DNA of 42,770 bases from CAYMDP01 sp964389375 (GTDB lineage: Bacteria > Bdellovibrionota > Bdellovibrionia > Bdellovibrionales > UBA1609): NCBI GenBank assembly GCA_964389375.1, contig CAYMDP010000025.1:1-42770 (forward strand), given 5' to 3'. Shown piece after piece: positions 16,275 to 24,474 of the stretch (position 1 is the stretch's first letter; each line of letters opens with the position of its first letter). The position numbers and the translations under genes were made by a program. The notes beneath the pieces are model-generated. The model saw only the letters and a program-made list of their open reading frames with translations. It searched no databases and was not told the DNA's origin.

Positions 16275-16283
16275 GGTCCCTCG

Positions 16284-17876
16284 ATGAGAAAAAATCTATT
16301 TCAGAATTCGAGCTTTATTCCATTAAAGCCCCTTTACACCAAGGGTGATTGGTCTGCCGAATCCTTAGAATCTAAGCAGCTCTCAAGCCCCGGACAGTTT
16401 CCTTACACTCGAGGTGTACAAGAGAGTATGTATCGTGGACGCCTTTGGACCATGAGGCAATATGCGGGTTTTGGGTCTGCCAAAGAAAGCAACGAGCGCT
16501 ACAAGATTTTGCTCGGCAAAGGCACAACGGGCCTTAGTGTCGCCTTCGATCTACCGACCCAAATGGGCTATGACTCGGACCACGTGATGTCCTCTGGAGA
16601 GGTCGGAAAAGTCGGTGTTGCAATTAGTTCGGTCGAAGATATGGAAGTTCTTTTAGACGGACTTCCTTTAGACCAGATTTCGACTTCTATGACGATCAAT
16701 TCAACGGCTGGGATTTTGCTGGCTTTTTATATTGCCGTTGCAAAAAAACGAGGGATTCCCGCGAGCAAGCTGCGGGGAACGATTCAAAATGATCTTTTGA
16801 AGGAATATATTGCCCGCGGAACTTATATTTACCCAGCAAAACCCTCTCTTCGAATTATTACAGATATTTTTGACTACTGTACGAAGGAAGTCCCTGAGTG
16901 GAATACGATCAGTATTTCGGGCTACCATATTCGCGAAGCTGGAAGTACCGCGACCCAGGAAGTTGCCTTTACTTTGGCTAATGGTCTGACTTATGTGAAG
17001 GCCGCAGTTGATCGGGGTCTTGACGTCAATCAATTCGGAAAGCGGCTAAGCTTCTTTTTTAATGTACACAATAATTTTTTCGAAGAGGTTGCTAAATTTC
17101 GTGCGGCCCGTAGGCTTTGGGCACGCCTGATGAAAGAGCGCTTTGGCGCAACTGATAAAAAAGCCTTAATGTTAAGATTTCATACTCAAACTGCGGGTTC
17201 TACCTTGACGGCGCAGCAACCCGAAAACAATATTGCCCGAGTCACCCTTCAGGCTATGGCGGCTATTCTTGGGGGCACACAAAGTCTTCATACAAACTCT
17301 ATGGATGAAGCCTTAGGACTACCTACTGAAAAAGCGGCAACTATCGCACTTCGAACGCAGCAGATTATCGCTCACGAAACGGGTGCTCCCGACGTGATTG
17401 ATCCCCTGGGTGGATCTTTTTATATCGAATCGCTTACCGATGAGATCGAAAAGCGAGCCCTTGAATATATCGAACGCATTGAATCCCTCGGCGGAGTGGT
17501 TTCTTGTATTGAGTCCGGATGGATTCAAGGAGAAATTCAAACTGCGGCTTACGAGTTTCAAAAGGCGGTCGATAGTAAAAAGGAAATTATCGTAGGCGTA
17601 AATGAGTTTACTCAAGGCAGCAGTGTCCACATGGAGACCCTTAAGGTTTCTGAAAAAGTGGGGCTAGATCAGATCGAGCGACTTAAAAAATTCAAAGCCT
17701 CCCGGGACCAGGACAAAGTAAAGTCTTGCCTTTCTCGTCTAGAAGCTGCGGCCAAGGGCTCTGACAATTTAATGCCTCATTTTATAGAATGTGCCGAAAA
17801 CAAGGTCAGCCTTGGTGAAATATCAGATCAACTTAGAAAGATATTTGGCCTTCATAAAGAGGCCGTTAAACTTTAG
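16284..17876 (+). CDS. methylmalonyl-CoA mutase, large (catalytic) chain without B12 domain
   Basis: Isomerises (R)-methylmalonyl-CoA to succinyl-CoA. The 530-aa protein covers the TIM-barrel substrate-binding part: FPYTRGVQESMYRGRLWTMR, GTTGLSVAFDLPTQMGYDSD, SISGYHIREAGSTATQEVAF, RFHTQTAGSTLTAQQPENN and GGTQSLHTNSMDEALGLPT. The cobalamin-binding domain (DxHxxG) of single-chain mutases (about 700 aa) is absent, so a separate small subunit must exist elsewhere. The neighbouring carboxylase genes supply the substrate; a methylmalonyl-CoA epimerase is also missing here. The start at 16284 has a weak AAGG. The stop overlaps the tatC 3' end by 11 bp (convergent). A related mutase such as isobutyryl-CoA or ethylmalonyl-CoA type cannot be excluded by eye. 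Confidence 0.9.
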   Translation: MRKNLFQNSSFIPLKPLYTKGDWSAESLESKQLSSPGQFPYTRGVQESMYRGRLWTMRQYAGFGSAKESNERYKILLGKGTTGLSVAFDLPTQMGYDSDHVMSSGEVGKVGVAISSVEDMEVLLDGLPLDQISTSMTINSTAGILLAFYIAVAKKRGIPASKLRGTIQNDLLKEYIARGTYIYPAKPSLRIITDIFDYCTKEVPEWNTISISGYHIREAGSTATQEVAFTLANGLTYVKAAVDRGLDVNQFGKRLSFFFNVHNNFFEEVAKFRAARRLWARLMKERFGATDKKALMLRFHTQTAGSTLTAQQPENNIARVTLQAMAAILGGTQSLHTNSMDEALGLPTEKAATIALRTQQIIAHETGAPDVIDPLGGSFYIESLTDEIEKRALEYIERIESLGGVVSCIESGWIQGEIQTAAYEFQKAVDSKKEIIVGVNEFTQGSSVHMETLKVSEKVGLDQIERLKKFKASRDQDKVKSCLSRLEAAAKGSDNLMPHFIECAENKVSLGEISDQLRKIFGLHKEAVKL

Positions 17877-18594
17877 CCGATTTTTTTGCGGTCCAACGAA
17901 CCATCAGCACCGAGATTTCATAAAGCAGCGTCATCGGAATCAGCATTAAAACCATACTCAAAATGTCTGGCGGGGTCAGCATCGCAGATAGGGCAGCCAG
18001 CACGACAATCGCATAGCGCCTCTTGCTGGCGAGGAACTGATGATCAATGACTCCCATCATTCCAAGGATCGTTAGAATCAGTGGCATTTCAAAGGCCACA
18101 CCAAAGGCCAAAGAGGTCGTCATAAAAAATGACAAGTATGAAGAGATCGTGATCATTGGCTTGTCTGTTTCTCCGCCGAAGTTCATTAAAAATCCGAAAG
18201 TTTGGGGATAAACGACGTAGTAGACAAAGGCGATCCCCGTTAGAAACAGGAAAGATCCAACAAAGATAAAAGTGAGGCCGTATTTTTTTTCGTCCTTTAA
18301 AAGCCCAGGAGCAATAAATTTCCAAACCTGATAAAGCCAAAAAGGAGAAGACAGAATAATTCCTGACAAAACAGACACTTTTATATGAGCCAAAAACTTA
18401 TCCATCGGAGCCGTAAAAACCAAGCCATTTGGCAAGTGCGGCGAAATCGGTAGGCGGATGAAATCAAATATTATTTCACTAAAAGACCAGGACGCGAGAA
18501 AGCCTAAGAAAATAAATGCTATGGCATACATCAATCGCGTTCGAAGCTCTGTCAGATGCTCAATCAGGGTCTGCCCCTCATCTAGGTAACTCAC
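17866..18594 (-). CDS. tatC: Sec-independent protein translocase TatC
   Basis: Multi-spanning core of the twin-arginine translocon that recognises RR signal peptides. The 242-aa protein has about six membrane segments. The cytoplasmic N-terminus LIEHLTELRTRLMYA contains the conserved HLxELRxR motif, and SSPFWLYQVWKFIAPGL and the glutamate in FGVAFEMPLIL are typical. It begins at GTG 18594, which shares GTGA with the tatB stop (4-bp overlap), indicating translational coupling. It converges on the mutase gene with an 11-bp overlap of stops. Confidence 0.95.
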   Translation of the reverse strand: MSYLDEGQTLIEHLTELRTRLMYAIAFIFLGFLASWSFSEIIFDFIRLPISPHLPNGLVFTAPMDKFLAHIKVSVLSGIILSSPFWLYQVWKFIAPGLLKDEKKYGLTFIFVGSFLFLTGIAFVYYVVYPQTFGFLMNFGGETDKPMITISSYLSFFMTTSLAFGVAFEMPLILTILGMMGVIDHQFLASKRRYAIVVLAALSAMLTPPDILSMVLMLIPMTLLYEISVLMVRWTAKKSAKV

Positions 18595-19019
18595 GAGGGC
18601 TTTTCTCCAGAGCCTGATTTTCCTGACGAAGTTTCGTCTGTCCCATTGGACGATTTCTCTTCGGATCCCTGGTTGCTCTGTCCGCTAATGTGCGGATCAT
18701 GATGCGGATCGTGGGCATGAATGTGATCGTGAAGATGATCATGACTCTGGGGATAGTCGCTATGCGGGAAAGCCTCGCCAGAGTTATGCGCAAGATGTGG
18801 ATCGGCCTGTGCCCCTGGAATATGGGCCGGAGGTTCGATGGGTTTGAATTCCTCATAGGTCGGGCGACTTAAGCTTGAAGTCACTTCGCTGGTTGCCCGC
18901 TTAAATTCATTGATCAAACGACCCACTGTTCGCGCAACTTCGGGCAGCTGCTTCGGCCCAATAAATATCAGCGCAAGCACCGACAAAAACAATAATTCCG
19001 TAAACCCCATATTAAACAT
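18591..19019 (-). CDS. tatB: Tat translocase TatB-like subunit with histidine-rich tail
   Basis: TatA/B-family protein (142 aa) with a single N-terminal membrane helix and amphipathic helix: MGFTELLFLSVLALIFIGPK, then QLPEVARTVGRLINEFKRAT. Glu at FTELL and the GPKQLPE hinge fit TatB better than TatA. The C-terminal half is unusual: residues 66-110 hold 13 histidines alternating with Asp/Pro (HDHLHDHIHAHDPHHDPH), followed by a Ser/Gly/Glu tail. Such a stretch is likely to bind metal ions. The ribosome-binding site is weak. It is co-transcribed with tatC (4-bp overlap). No separate tatA is present in the window. Confidence 0.88.
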   Translation of the reverse strand: MFNMGFTELLFLSVLALIFIGPKQLPEVARTVGRLINEFKRATSEVTSSLSRPTYEEFKPIEPPAHIPGAQADPHLAHNSGEAFPHSDYPQSHDHLHDHIHAHDPHHDPHISGQSNQGSEEKSSNGTDETSSGKSGSGEKPS

Positions 19020-19075
19020 GAGCTTAAGAATAGGCCTTTTTTAGGTCTTCGGCCAGATGATTTTGTGGAATTAGG

Positions 19076-19705
19076 CTACTGCTTGTTAGACTTAACCTGC
19101 TCTAAGGAGGGGTTTAGCATTCCTTTTTCTTTAAGCTCGTCTTCGGCAAGCTTTGATCCAGTTGCTAAATAGCGGTCATAAAGCCTTAAAAGATCATGGT
19201 TCGTCTGGATCCTGGATTTTTGACTAATTACAGTCAAGACATCCACATAGTCTAAAAATCTTGAAGCAAAATCTTCATACACTTTCGAGAATAGGTCGTC
19301 TGAACAGTCAGAAGCCAAGCTGCCATAGGCCGTGCCGCCCATTTCGACGTAATAATCAATATCGACGACTTTACGCGAAAGCGAGTCCCCAAAAAATCCG
19401 CTTATATAAAGGGACATATCGCCAAGCTTTTTTAGCATTTCGATTCGAATGGCTGGGGGGGCTTGATTCGCCTTTAAATAAAGCTCGGCAAGTGTGCCGG
19501 TCTTGCGCTTGCCACTTTCTTCTTCTTCGAAAAGACGATCGGCATGAACATAGGAATTTAAAAGATTCACCAAATACTGCTGCGAAAGAGGCAGCGTTTT
19601 CATTCCGCGCTGGCCAATTGCGTTTTCTACGACTTCGCGAAAGTAATCTGCTGGGGATAAAAATATCTGGGGGCTTTTTTCTTTTGACTGGTCTTCATTG
19701 CTCAT
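19076..19705 (-). CDS. conserved hypothetical protein
   Basis: No function recognised. The 209-aa product has no signal peptide or membrane segment and looks like an all-helical cytoplasmic protein, with blocks LSQQYLVNLLNSYVHADRLF, LAELYLKANQAPPAIRIEML, KLGDMSLYISGFFGDSLSRK and DYYVEMGGTAYGSLAS. These patterned blocks look like a conserved family rather than a random frame. The ATG at 19705 (MSNEDQSKEK) follows GAGGG by about eight bases, so it is preferred to the in-frame upstream start. It lies between tatB and an M16 peptidase gene on the same strand, about 55-110 bp from each; no operon link is evident. Confidence 0.75.
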   Translation of the reverse strand: MSNEDQSKEKSPQIFLSPADYFREVVENAIGQRGMKTLPLSQQYLVNLLNSYVHADRLFEEEESGKRKTGTLAELYLKANQAPPAIRIEMLKKLGDMSLYISGFFGDSLSRKVVDIDYYVEMGGTAYGSLASDCSDDLFSKVYEDFASRFLDYVDVLTVISQKSRIQTNHDLLRLYDRYLATGSKLAEDELKEKGMLNPSLEQVKSNKQ

Positions 19706-19814
19706 ATGGACGTCCCTCAACCAAGCTCCATTTTAGCAAATATTCGGCAACATGAGGGAAAAGCAAAAGCCCTCTGGCCTATAGTCTGTCTAAAATGTCT
19801 CGATTCAACACACT

Positions 19815-22493
19815 TTAGGGTGCGCCCGATATCTCTGACTTATTGGTCGAATAATTTGGTCTTATGAATTCCTTAGCCCAGCTCTCTGCGGGTCCTACGA
19901 CCGACACAATCTCAGATTGAGAAAAAATCTGCTTCGCAAGATTTCTTACACTTTCCGCAGTGACTGCACGAATTCTTTCTGGAAAATGAAAGGTCTCTTG
20001 AAAATCAATCCCGTAAATTTCGTCAAATAAAACTGCTGCCGAAATTGCGGAGCCTCTTTGCAGCTCAATATCGTGGCGTCCAATTAAATATCTTTTTGCG
20101 CGGTCTAACTCGAGTTCTCCAACTTGTGTTTCGACTAGCTTTGAGAATTCTTCTTTCATCATCTTAATCGCCTTTTCACCTTTTTCAGGAGAACAGCCAA
20201 TATAGGCTCCGAAGTAACCTCCTTCTAAGCCTTCCATTCTAAGGGGTGACACGCTGTAGGCTAAAGAGGCTTTATCGCGAAGCTCTAAGAAAAGTCGACC
20301 TCCCTGCCCAGCTAAAATAGATTGGATCACCTGAAGGACATAACGATTTGGGTCCGAAAGTTTAAGGCCCGGGTATCCGCAAACAATGTGGCTTTGCTCC
20401 TTCTTTGATTCTTCAAAAAGGCGTTGGGACTGGGTCACCTTTGCCAAGGGCTGTTGAATATCGGGACGCTCGCCGGGAGGAAGTTTTTTTAAGATGCCCG
20501 TCAGCCAGCCTTCAAATTTATCGGGATCCACCTGTCCAGCCGCTGACATACAGAGGTTTCCAGCGGTTCGCATTTTTTTGATATGGTTTAACAAATCCTC
20601 TCTGGTGATTCGGGCAAGGCTTTCTTCTGTTCCCATGGCATCCGTCCCATAGGGATGATCTCCAAACATAGCCTTTGTGAAATTAAGAATGGCAATCTGA
20701 GTGGGGTGGTCTTTGCGCGTTCTAAGCTGCTCAATCATCTGGGCGCGCTCTCTGACAATGACTTCTTCGGGAAGGTGGGGATCTAAAAGAAGAATCTCAA
20801 ATAGCTCGCAGATTTGATCAGAAAAAGGGGCTAGCGTTGTTGCAGTAATCCCTGCCGTATTTCTTCCCCCAAAAGTCGAAAGGCTTGAGGCCAAACTTTC
20901 GATCTTGGCATTAAAGGCGACTTCGTTCCAGGGGCCGGCACCAGAGGGCCAAACCCGAGACAAAAGCTCAGTAAGGCCCGTTTTGTCTTTGGGCTCGAAA
21001 CGAAGGCCCCCTAAAAACGCACATCTGAGGCTAACAACAGGTGTGTCAAAGTTGGGGCGAAGGATCAGTCTGGCTTTCGATGGAAAAACTTTTCTTCTGA
21101 GTTGATTCTCCTCTTTTTTGGCCCGTGCCGAGATACTCGGAGACCAGTTGATCCGTGTCGCTTTTTTCTGCTTAGAGTTCTTCTGAAGCTTCTTTGGTTT
21201 TTTGATTAAAGCGGCTTTAAACTCTTTTACAAAAGTCTGAAGTGCCTTTTCGGAAATATTTTGATCTTGGGGGCTTAAAATACAAACATTCAGGGACTTC
21301 AAATTTAAATATTTTTTCGCCACCCTTAGGATATCTGCTGCCTTTAGGGAGTTGATTTGTTTTAAAAAAGTCTTATGGCGACGATAATCTTTAAATAGAT
21401 GTTCGAAGCTTCCGAATTTTCGGGCCATCCCGTCTACAGTTTCTACGGAATAGTACTCATCGCTGTTAAAATTAATCAGCGCTTTAGTCATCTCTTCTGC
21501 GCTGGGACCCTCGGATAAAAACTCGGTAAGAACTTCTGTCGTTGCTGATAAAACCTCTGACAATTTGTCGTGATGAAGAGAGGTGGATATGCCGAAAAAA
21601 CCTGAATTAATCGGGCTAAAGTTGCTTGCGCCGACACCGTTGACGAGGTGATTTTTTAATCGCAGTCTAAAATTCAATCGAGAGCTATCACCTTGGCCTA
21701 AAATCAGAGCTAAAACATCGAGGGCCGCAATGTCTTTATGACTTGCGGGAGGCGTATTCCAAGACAAATACATAAGTGTTTCTGCAAAAGCGGCCTGCTT
21801 AGCAACAACCCGAGGCTTTGTTTGGGCCGGCTCCTTTTTTCGGACAATTTTTTTGAGCTTAAATTTTTTGAAGGAATTAAAATAGGTCTCAACCTGTGTT
21901 TTCATTTCATTAAATTCAAAGTCGCCCACGACAAGAAGGGTCATATTTTCTGGGACATAACGAGATTGAAAGTATTTTAGGATCTGATTCTTCGAAACAG
22001 TTTTAATGTTTTCCTCATAGCCAATGACCGGTTTTCCATAGGGATGCTTTTTGTAGATGGATTCAAACAAAAGGCGGCTAGATTGACGGTGAGGATTGTC
22101 GTAGCCCCGCTTGATTTCTTCTAAAACGACCTCTCGTTCATTATCAATTTCTTGTGCGTCAAAGGTCGGAAAGCCCATCATCTGACTGATCACATCCAGG
22201 CCCGTATTTTGAAACTCTTTCGAAATCGTGACATAAAATACAGTCTGATCAAAAGAGGTGTAGGCATTCAGCTCGCCGCCAGCGCCTTCAACTTTTGAGG
22301 CGATTTCTCCAACTTTAAATTTTTCTGTTCCTTTAAATACAAGATGTTCGATGAAGTGACTAATTCCCTCTAAGCCCTTGGTTTCATCAGCACTTCCCGT
22401 CTTCACCCACATCTGAATCGAGACCACCGGAGACTTTTTGCTTTGAACGAGGAGAACCTTTAAACCATTTTTTAATTGAATTTTCTTAAACAT
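19815..22493 (-). CDS. M16 family zinc metallopeptidase, two tandem domains
   Basis: Pitrilysin/insulinase-family protease of 892 aa. The N-terminal unit has the inverted zinc motif HFIEH (His46, Glu49, His50) and the downstream glutamate pair in EVVLEEIKRG (about 125-126). A linker rich in Lys (LIKKPKKLQKNSKQKKA) is followed by a second M16 unit from about residue 470 (ARLILRPNFDTPVVSLRCAF) in which the zinc motif is replaced by LTELL, so this half is non-catalytic. It contains the substrate-contacting RDKASLAYSVSP. This active-plus-inactive layout is typical. No signal peptide is obvious. The start is at ATG 22493 with GGGGG nine bases before; it lies 16 bp from the divergent hemW start. 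Confidence 0.92.
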   Translation of the reverse strand: MFKKIQLKNGLKVLLVQSKKSPVVSIQMWVKTGSADETKGLEGISHFIEHLVFKGTEKFKVGEIASKVEGAGGELNAYTSFDQTVFYVTISKEFQNTGLDVISQMMGFPTFDAQEIDNEREVVLEEIKRGYDNPHRQSSRLLFESIYKKHPYGKPVIGYEENIKTVSKNQILKYFQSRYVPENMTLLVVGDFEFNEMKTQVETYFNSFKKFKLKKIVRKKEPAQTKPRVVAKQAAFAETLMYLSWNTPPASHKDIAALDVLALILGQGDSSRLNFRLRLKNHLVNGVGASNFSPINSGFFGISTSLHHDKLSEVLSATTEVLTEFLSEGPSAEEMTKALINFNSDEYYSVETVDGMARKFGSFEHLFKDYRRHKTFLKQINSLKAADILRVAKKYLNLKSLNVCILSPQDQNISEKALQTFVKEFKAALIKKPKKLQKNSKQKKATRINWSPSISARAKKEENQLRRKVFPSKARLILRPNFDTPVVSLRCAFLGGLRFEPKDKTGLTELLSRVWPSGAGPWNEVAFNAKIESLASSLSTFGGRNTAGITATTLAPFSDQICELFEILLLDPHLPEEVIVRERAQMIEQLRTRKDHPTQIAILNFTKAMFGDHPYGTDAMGTEESLARITREDLLNHIKKMRTAGNLCMSAAGQVDPDKFEGWLTGILKKLPPGERPDIQQPLAKVTQSQRLFEESKKEQSHIVCGYPGLKLSDPNRYVLQVIQSILAGQGGRLFLELRDKASLAYSVSPLRMEGLEGGYFGAYIGCSPEKGEKAIKMMKEEFSKLVETQVGELELDRAKRYLIGRHDIELQRGSAISAAVLFDEIYGIDFQETFHFPERIRAVTAESVRNLAKQIFSQSEIVSVVGPAESWAKEFIRPNYSTNKSEISGAP

Positions 22494-22509
22494 CTTCTAC
22501 AACCCCCTC

Positions 22510-23682
22510 ATGAAGCCTTTGTCGATCTATATTCACATTCCCTACTGTATTCAGCGCTGCCGCTACTGCGATTTTACGACCTTCGAACAATCGACGATTA
22601 TGCCCCCAGAAGAATACGTTGAATTGGTCAAACACGAAATCCGCAATCGGGGCCAAGGACTTCGCGATCGTCAGGTTCAAAGCATCTACTTTGGCGGAGG
22701 AACTCCCAGCCTTATTCGACCCGAACTTATTGTAGCCCTACTTCATGAGCTTGCCAATCATGGCCTCAAAATCAATCCATCGACTGAAGTCAGCATCGAG
22801 ATCAACCCCGCGACTTTAGACCAGAGATCTTTGGATATTTACCTCGAAGCTGGGATCAACCGCTTTAGTGTTGGCGCTCAGAGTTTTGATGACGAGCTTT
22901 TAAAGCTCTGCGGACGAGAGCACTCAGCCGCAGACACGCGCAGAACTCTGGACCTTCTTAAGGACCAAAATTATTCCTTCGATCTTTTATTTGCTCTTCC
23001 TTCGCAGACTCTAGATCAGCTGCAAAAAGATTTGGATGAAGTGGTTTTTTACAAACCTCCTCACTTAAGTGCCTACTGCTTAACCGTACCTTCTGGACAC
23101 CCAATGGATTTGGGTCGCCCACCAGAGGACACGCAGCTAGAAATGTTTCAAATGATCGAAGAGCGCCTTCGAAGCATCGGAATTTTAAAGTATGAGATTT
23201 CTAACTTCTCTTTGCCCGGGATGGAGTCTAGGCATAATCAAAGCTACTGGAGCGAGCAAGATTACTGGGGTCTTGGTCTAAGTGCCCATTCCTATTTGGG
23301 GGTGGCGCCAGAAGGCATTCGGTTTTGGAATCCAAAGTCCTTCGATCACTACACTCGACAAGTGCAAAAGCGAGTTGATCTCCCTTATCAAGCGCTTCCG
23401 GCAGATCAGCTGGAAATCCTTCAGCTCTACGAAGCCCTGACGGACTATAGCCATATGTTTTTACGCACGACACGTGGACTCAGCCGGGCCGCACTGCAAA
23501 ATAGATTTCCTGATCATGCCTATTTGATTCTTCAGCGCCTCGAAGAGCTTCTTGAGGAGGGCCTTTTAACTCAAACTCCCCTAGGCTTTTGCCTTAGCCC
23601 TGCGGGGCAACTGGTCAGCAATCAAGTTTTTTTAAGACTCACCTTTTTAAAGAGCGAAATTCCAAGAAATATCGCACCTTGA
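22510..23682 (+). CDS. hemW: radical SAM protein HemW (heme chaperone)
   Basis: HemN-like radical SAM protein of 390 aa, formerly often annotated as anaerobic coproporphyrinogen oxidase. The start IYIHIPYCIQRCRYCDF contains the CxxxCxxC iron-sulfur motif (Cys13, Cys17, Cys20) of HemW; the extra cysteine that gives the CxxxCxxCxC pattern of HemN is absent. SIYFGGGTPSLI, EINPATLD, RFSVGAQSFDDELLKLCGR and HNQSYW complete the family pattern. The ATG at 22510 has no recognisable ribosome-binding site (CCCCCTC precedes it), and its promoter must lie within the start of the divergent M16 gene. A long inverted repeat follows 46 bp after the stop. Confidence 0.93.
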   Translation: MKPLSIYIHIPYCIQRCRYCDFTTFEQSTIMPPEEYVELVKHEIRNRGQGLRDRQVQSIYFGGGTPSLIRPELIVALLHELANHGLKINPSTEVSIEINPATLDQRSLDIYLEAGINRFSVGAQSFDDELLKLCGREHSAADTRRTLDLLKDQNYSFDLLFALPSQTLDQLQKDLDEVVFYKPPHLSAYCLTVPSGHPMDLGRPPEDTQLEMFQMIEERLRSIGILKYEISNFSLPGMESRHNQSYWSEQDYWGLGLSAHSYLGVAPEGIRFWNPKSFDHYTRQVQKRVDLPYQALPADQLEILQLYEALTDYSHMFLRTTRGLSRAALQNRFPDHAYLILQRLEELLEEGLLTQTPLGFCLSPAGQLVSNQVFLRLTFLKSEIPRNIAP

Positions 23683-23728
23683 CAGGGCCATTTCCAAGAC
23701 CATATTGACAGGTAAATTCTGGAATTCT

Positions 23729-23833
23729 GGTAACAGTTTCCTTTTCCCGTCAAGTCGCATCAAAAACTGCAAGCATCTTGAAGAGAGGAGATTGGCATTT
23801 GATGCGACTTGACGGGAAAAGGAAACTGTTACC
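23729..23833. repeat. long inverted repeat (36-bp perfect arms) between hemW and grpE
   Basis: The left arm 23729-23764 (GGTAACAGTTTCC... to ...GCATCAAA) and right arm 23798-23833 are perfect reverse complements over 36 bp, separated by a 33-nt loop. The outer 23 bp are identical to the arms of the element at 27511-27624, while the inner arm differs. It follows hemW by 46 bp and ends about 48 bp before grpE. No T-run follows on either strand. Confidence 0.88.
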
Positions 23834-23881
23834 TGTATTCTAGGTTGTCCAATCTGACTATTGTGGAGAGAATCAAAGGCT

Positions 23882-24466
23882 ATGTCGAACGAATCTAAAA
23901 ATGACCCAAAAAATTCCGGTTCTTCAGAGGACCTGCCCGAATTAGAAATTGTGGGTAATGAAGGCGAGCCCAATGCCGAGGGAAAGGATAGCCCTTTGGA
24001 AACTCAACTTGCCCAAGCTCAGAAGGACTATCTGTATTTGCGCGCCGAGTTTGATAACTACCGCAGAAATATTATCAAAGAGCGCTCGGACTTGATGAAG
24101 TATGGTTCTGAGAATCTTCTTCGCGAAATTTTGAATGTGATGGACGTTATGGACACGGCGCTTGGGTCCGAGATTACATCCGACAATCTAAAAAGCTTCC
24201 AAGAAGGAATGAACATGGTCGCCAAAGAACTTCGTGCGACCTTAAATAAGTTCGGCGTTAAAGAAGAGCCTGCTGAAGGTCGCGCATTCGATCCCAGTCT
24301 TCACGAAGCGCTTAGTAGCCTTGAGACCTCAGAGATTCCCGAGGGACATGTTGCAAAAGTTTTTAAGCGGGCTTACCGCCTTCATGATCGCTTGATTCGT
24401 CCGGCGCAAGTTCTTGTCGCGACTTCGCCGAAAGATACTCCGGATAAACCTGAACACTCGAGCTGA
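23882..24466 (+). CDS. grpE: nucleotide exchange factor GrpE
   Basis: DnaK co-chaperone that releases ADP. The 194-aa protein has an acidic disordered N-terminus, a coiled-coil (QLAQAQKDYLYLRAEFDNYRRN, about residues 42-63) and the GrpE signature in the beta domain (FGVKEEPAEGRAFDPSLHEA, EGHVAKVFKRAYRLHDRLIRPAQVLV). The ATG at 23882 has AAAGG close upstream; an in-frame earlier start at 23861 is less likely. It is separated by 8 bp from dnaJ; dnaK is not in the window. No CIRCE element or clear sigma32 promoter was seen. Confidence 0.94.
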   Translation: MSNESKNDPKNSGSSEDLPELEIVGNEGEPNAEGKDSPLETQLAQAQKDYLYLRAEFDNYRRNIIKERSDLMKYGSENLLREILNVMDVMDTALGSEITSDNLKSFQEGMNMVAKELRATLNKFGVKEEPAEGRAFDPSLHEALSSLETSEIPEGHVAKVFKRAYRLHDRLIRPAQVLVATSPKDTPDKPEHSS

Positions 24467-24474
24467 GGCCTTCG

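Noticed and set aside
23706..23735. TTGACA followed by TGGTAA as a grpE promoter
   Set aside because: The -35 is perfect but the -10 has only two matching bases and runs into the inverted repeat arm.
23774..23801. CTTGAAG ... CATTT in the repeat loop as a sigma32 promoter for grpE
   Set aside because: The spacing is too short and the -10 matches only in part; it lies in the loop of the inverted repeat.
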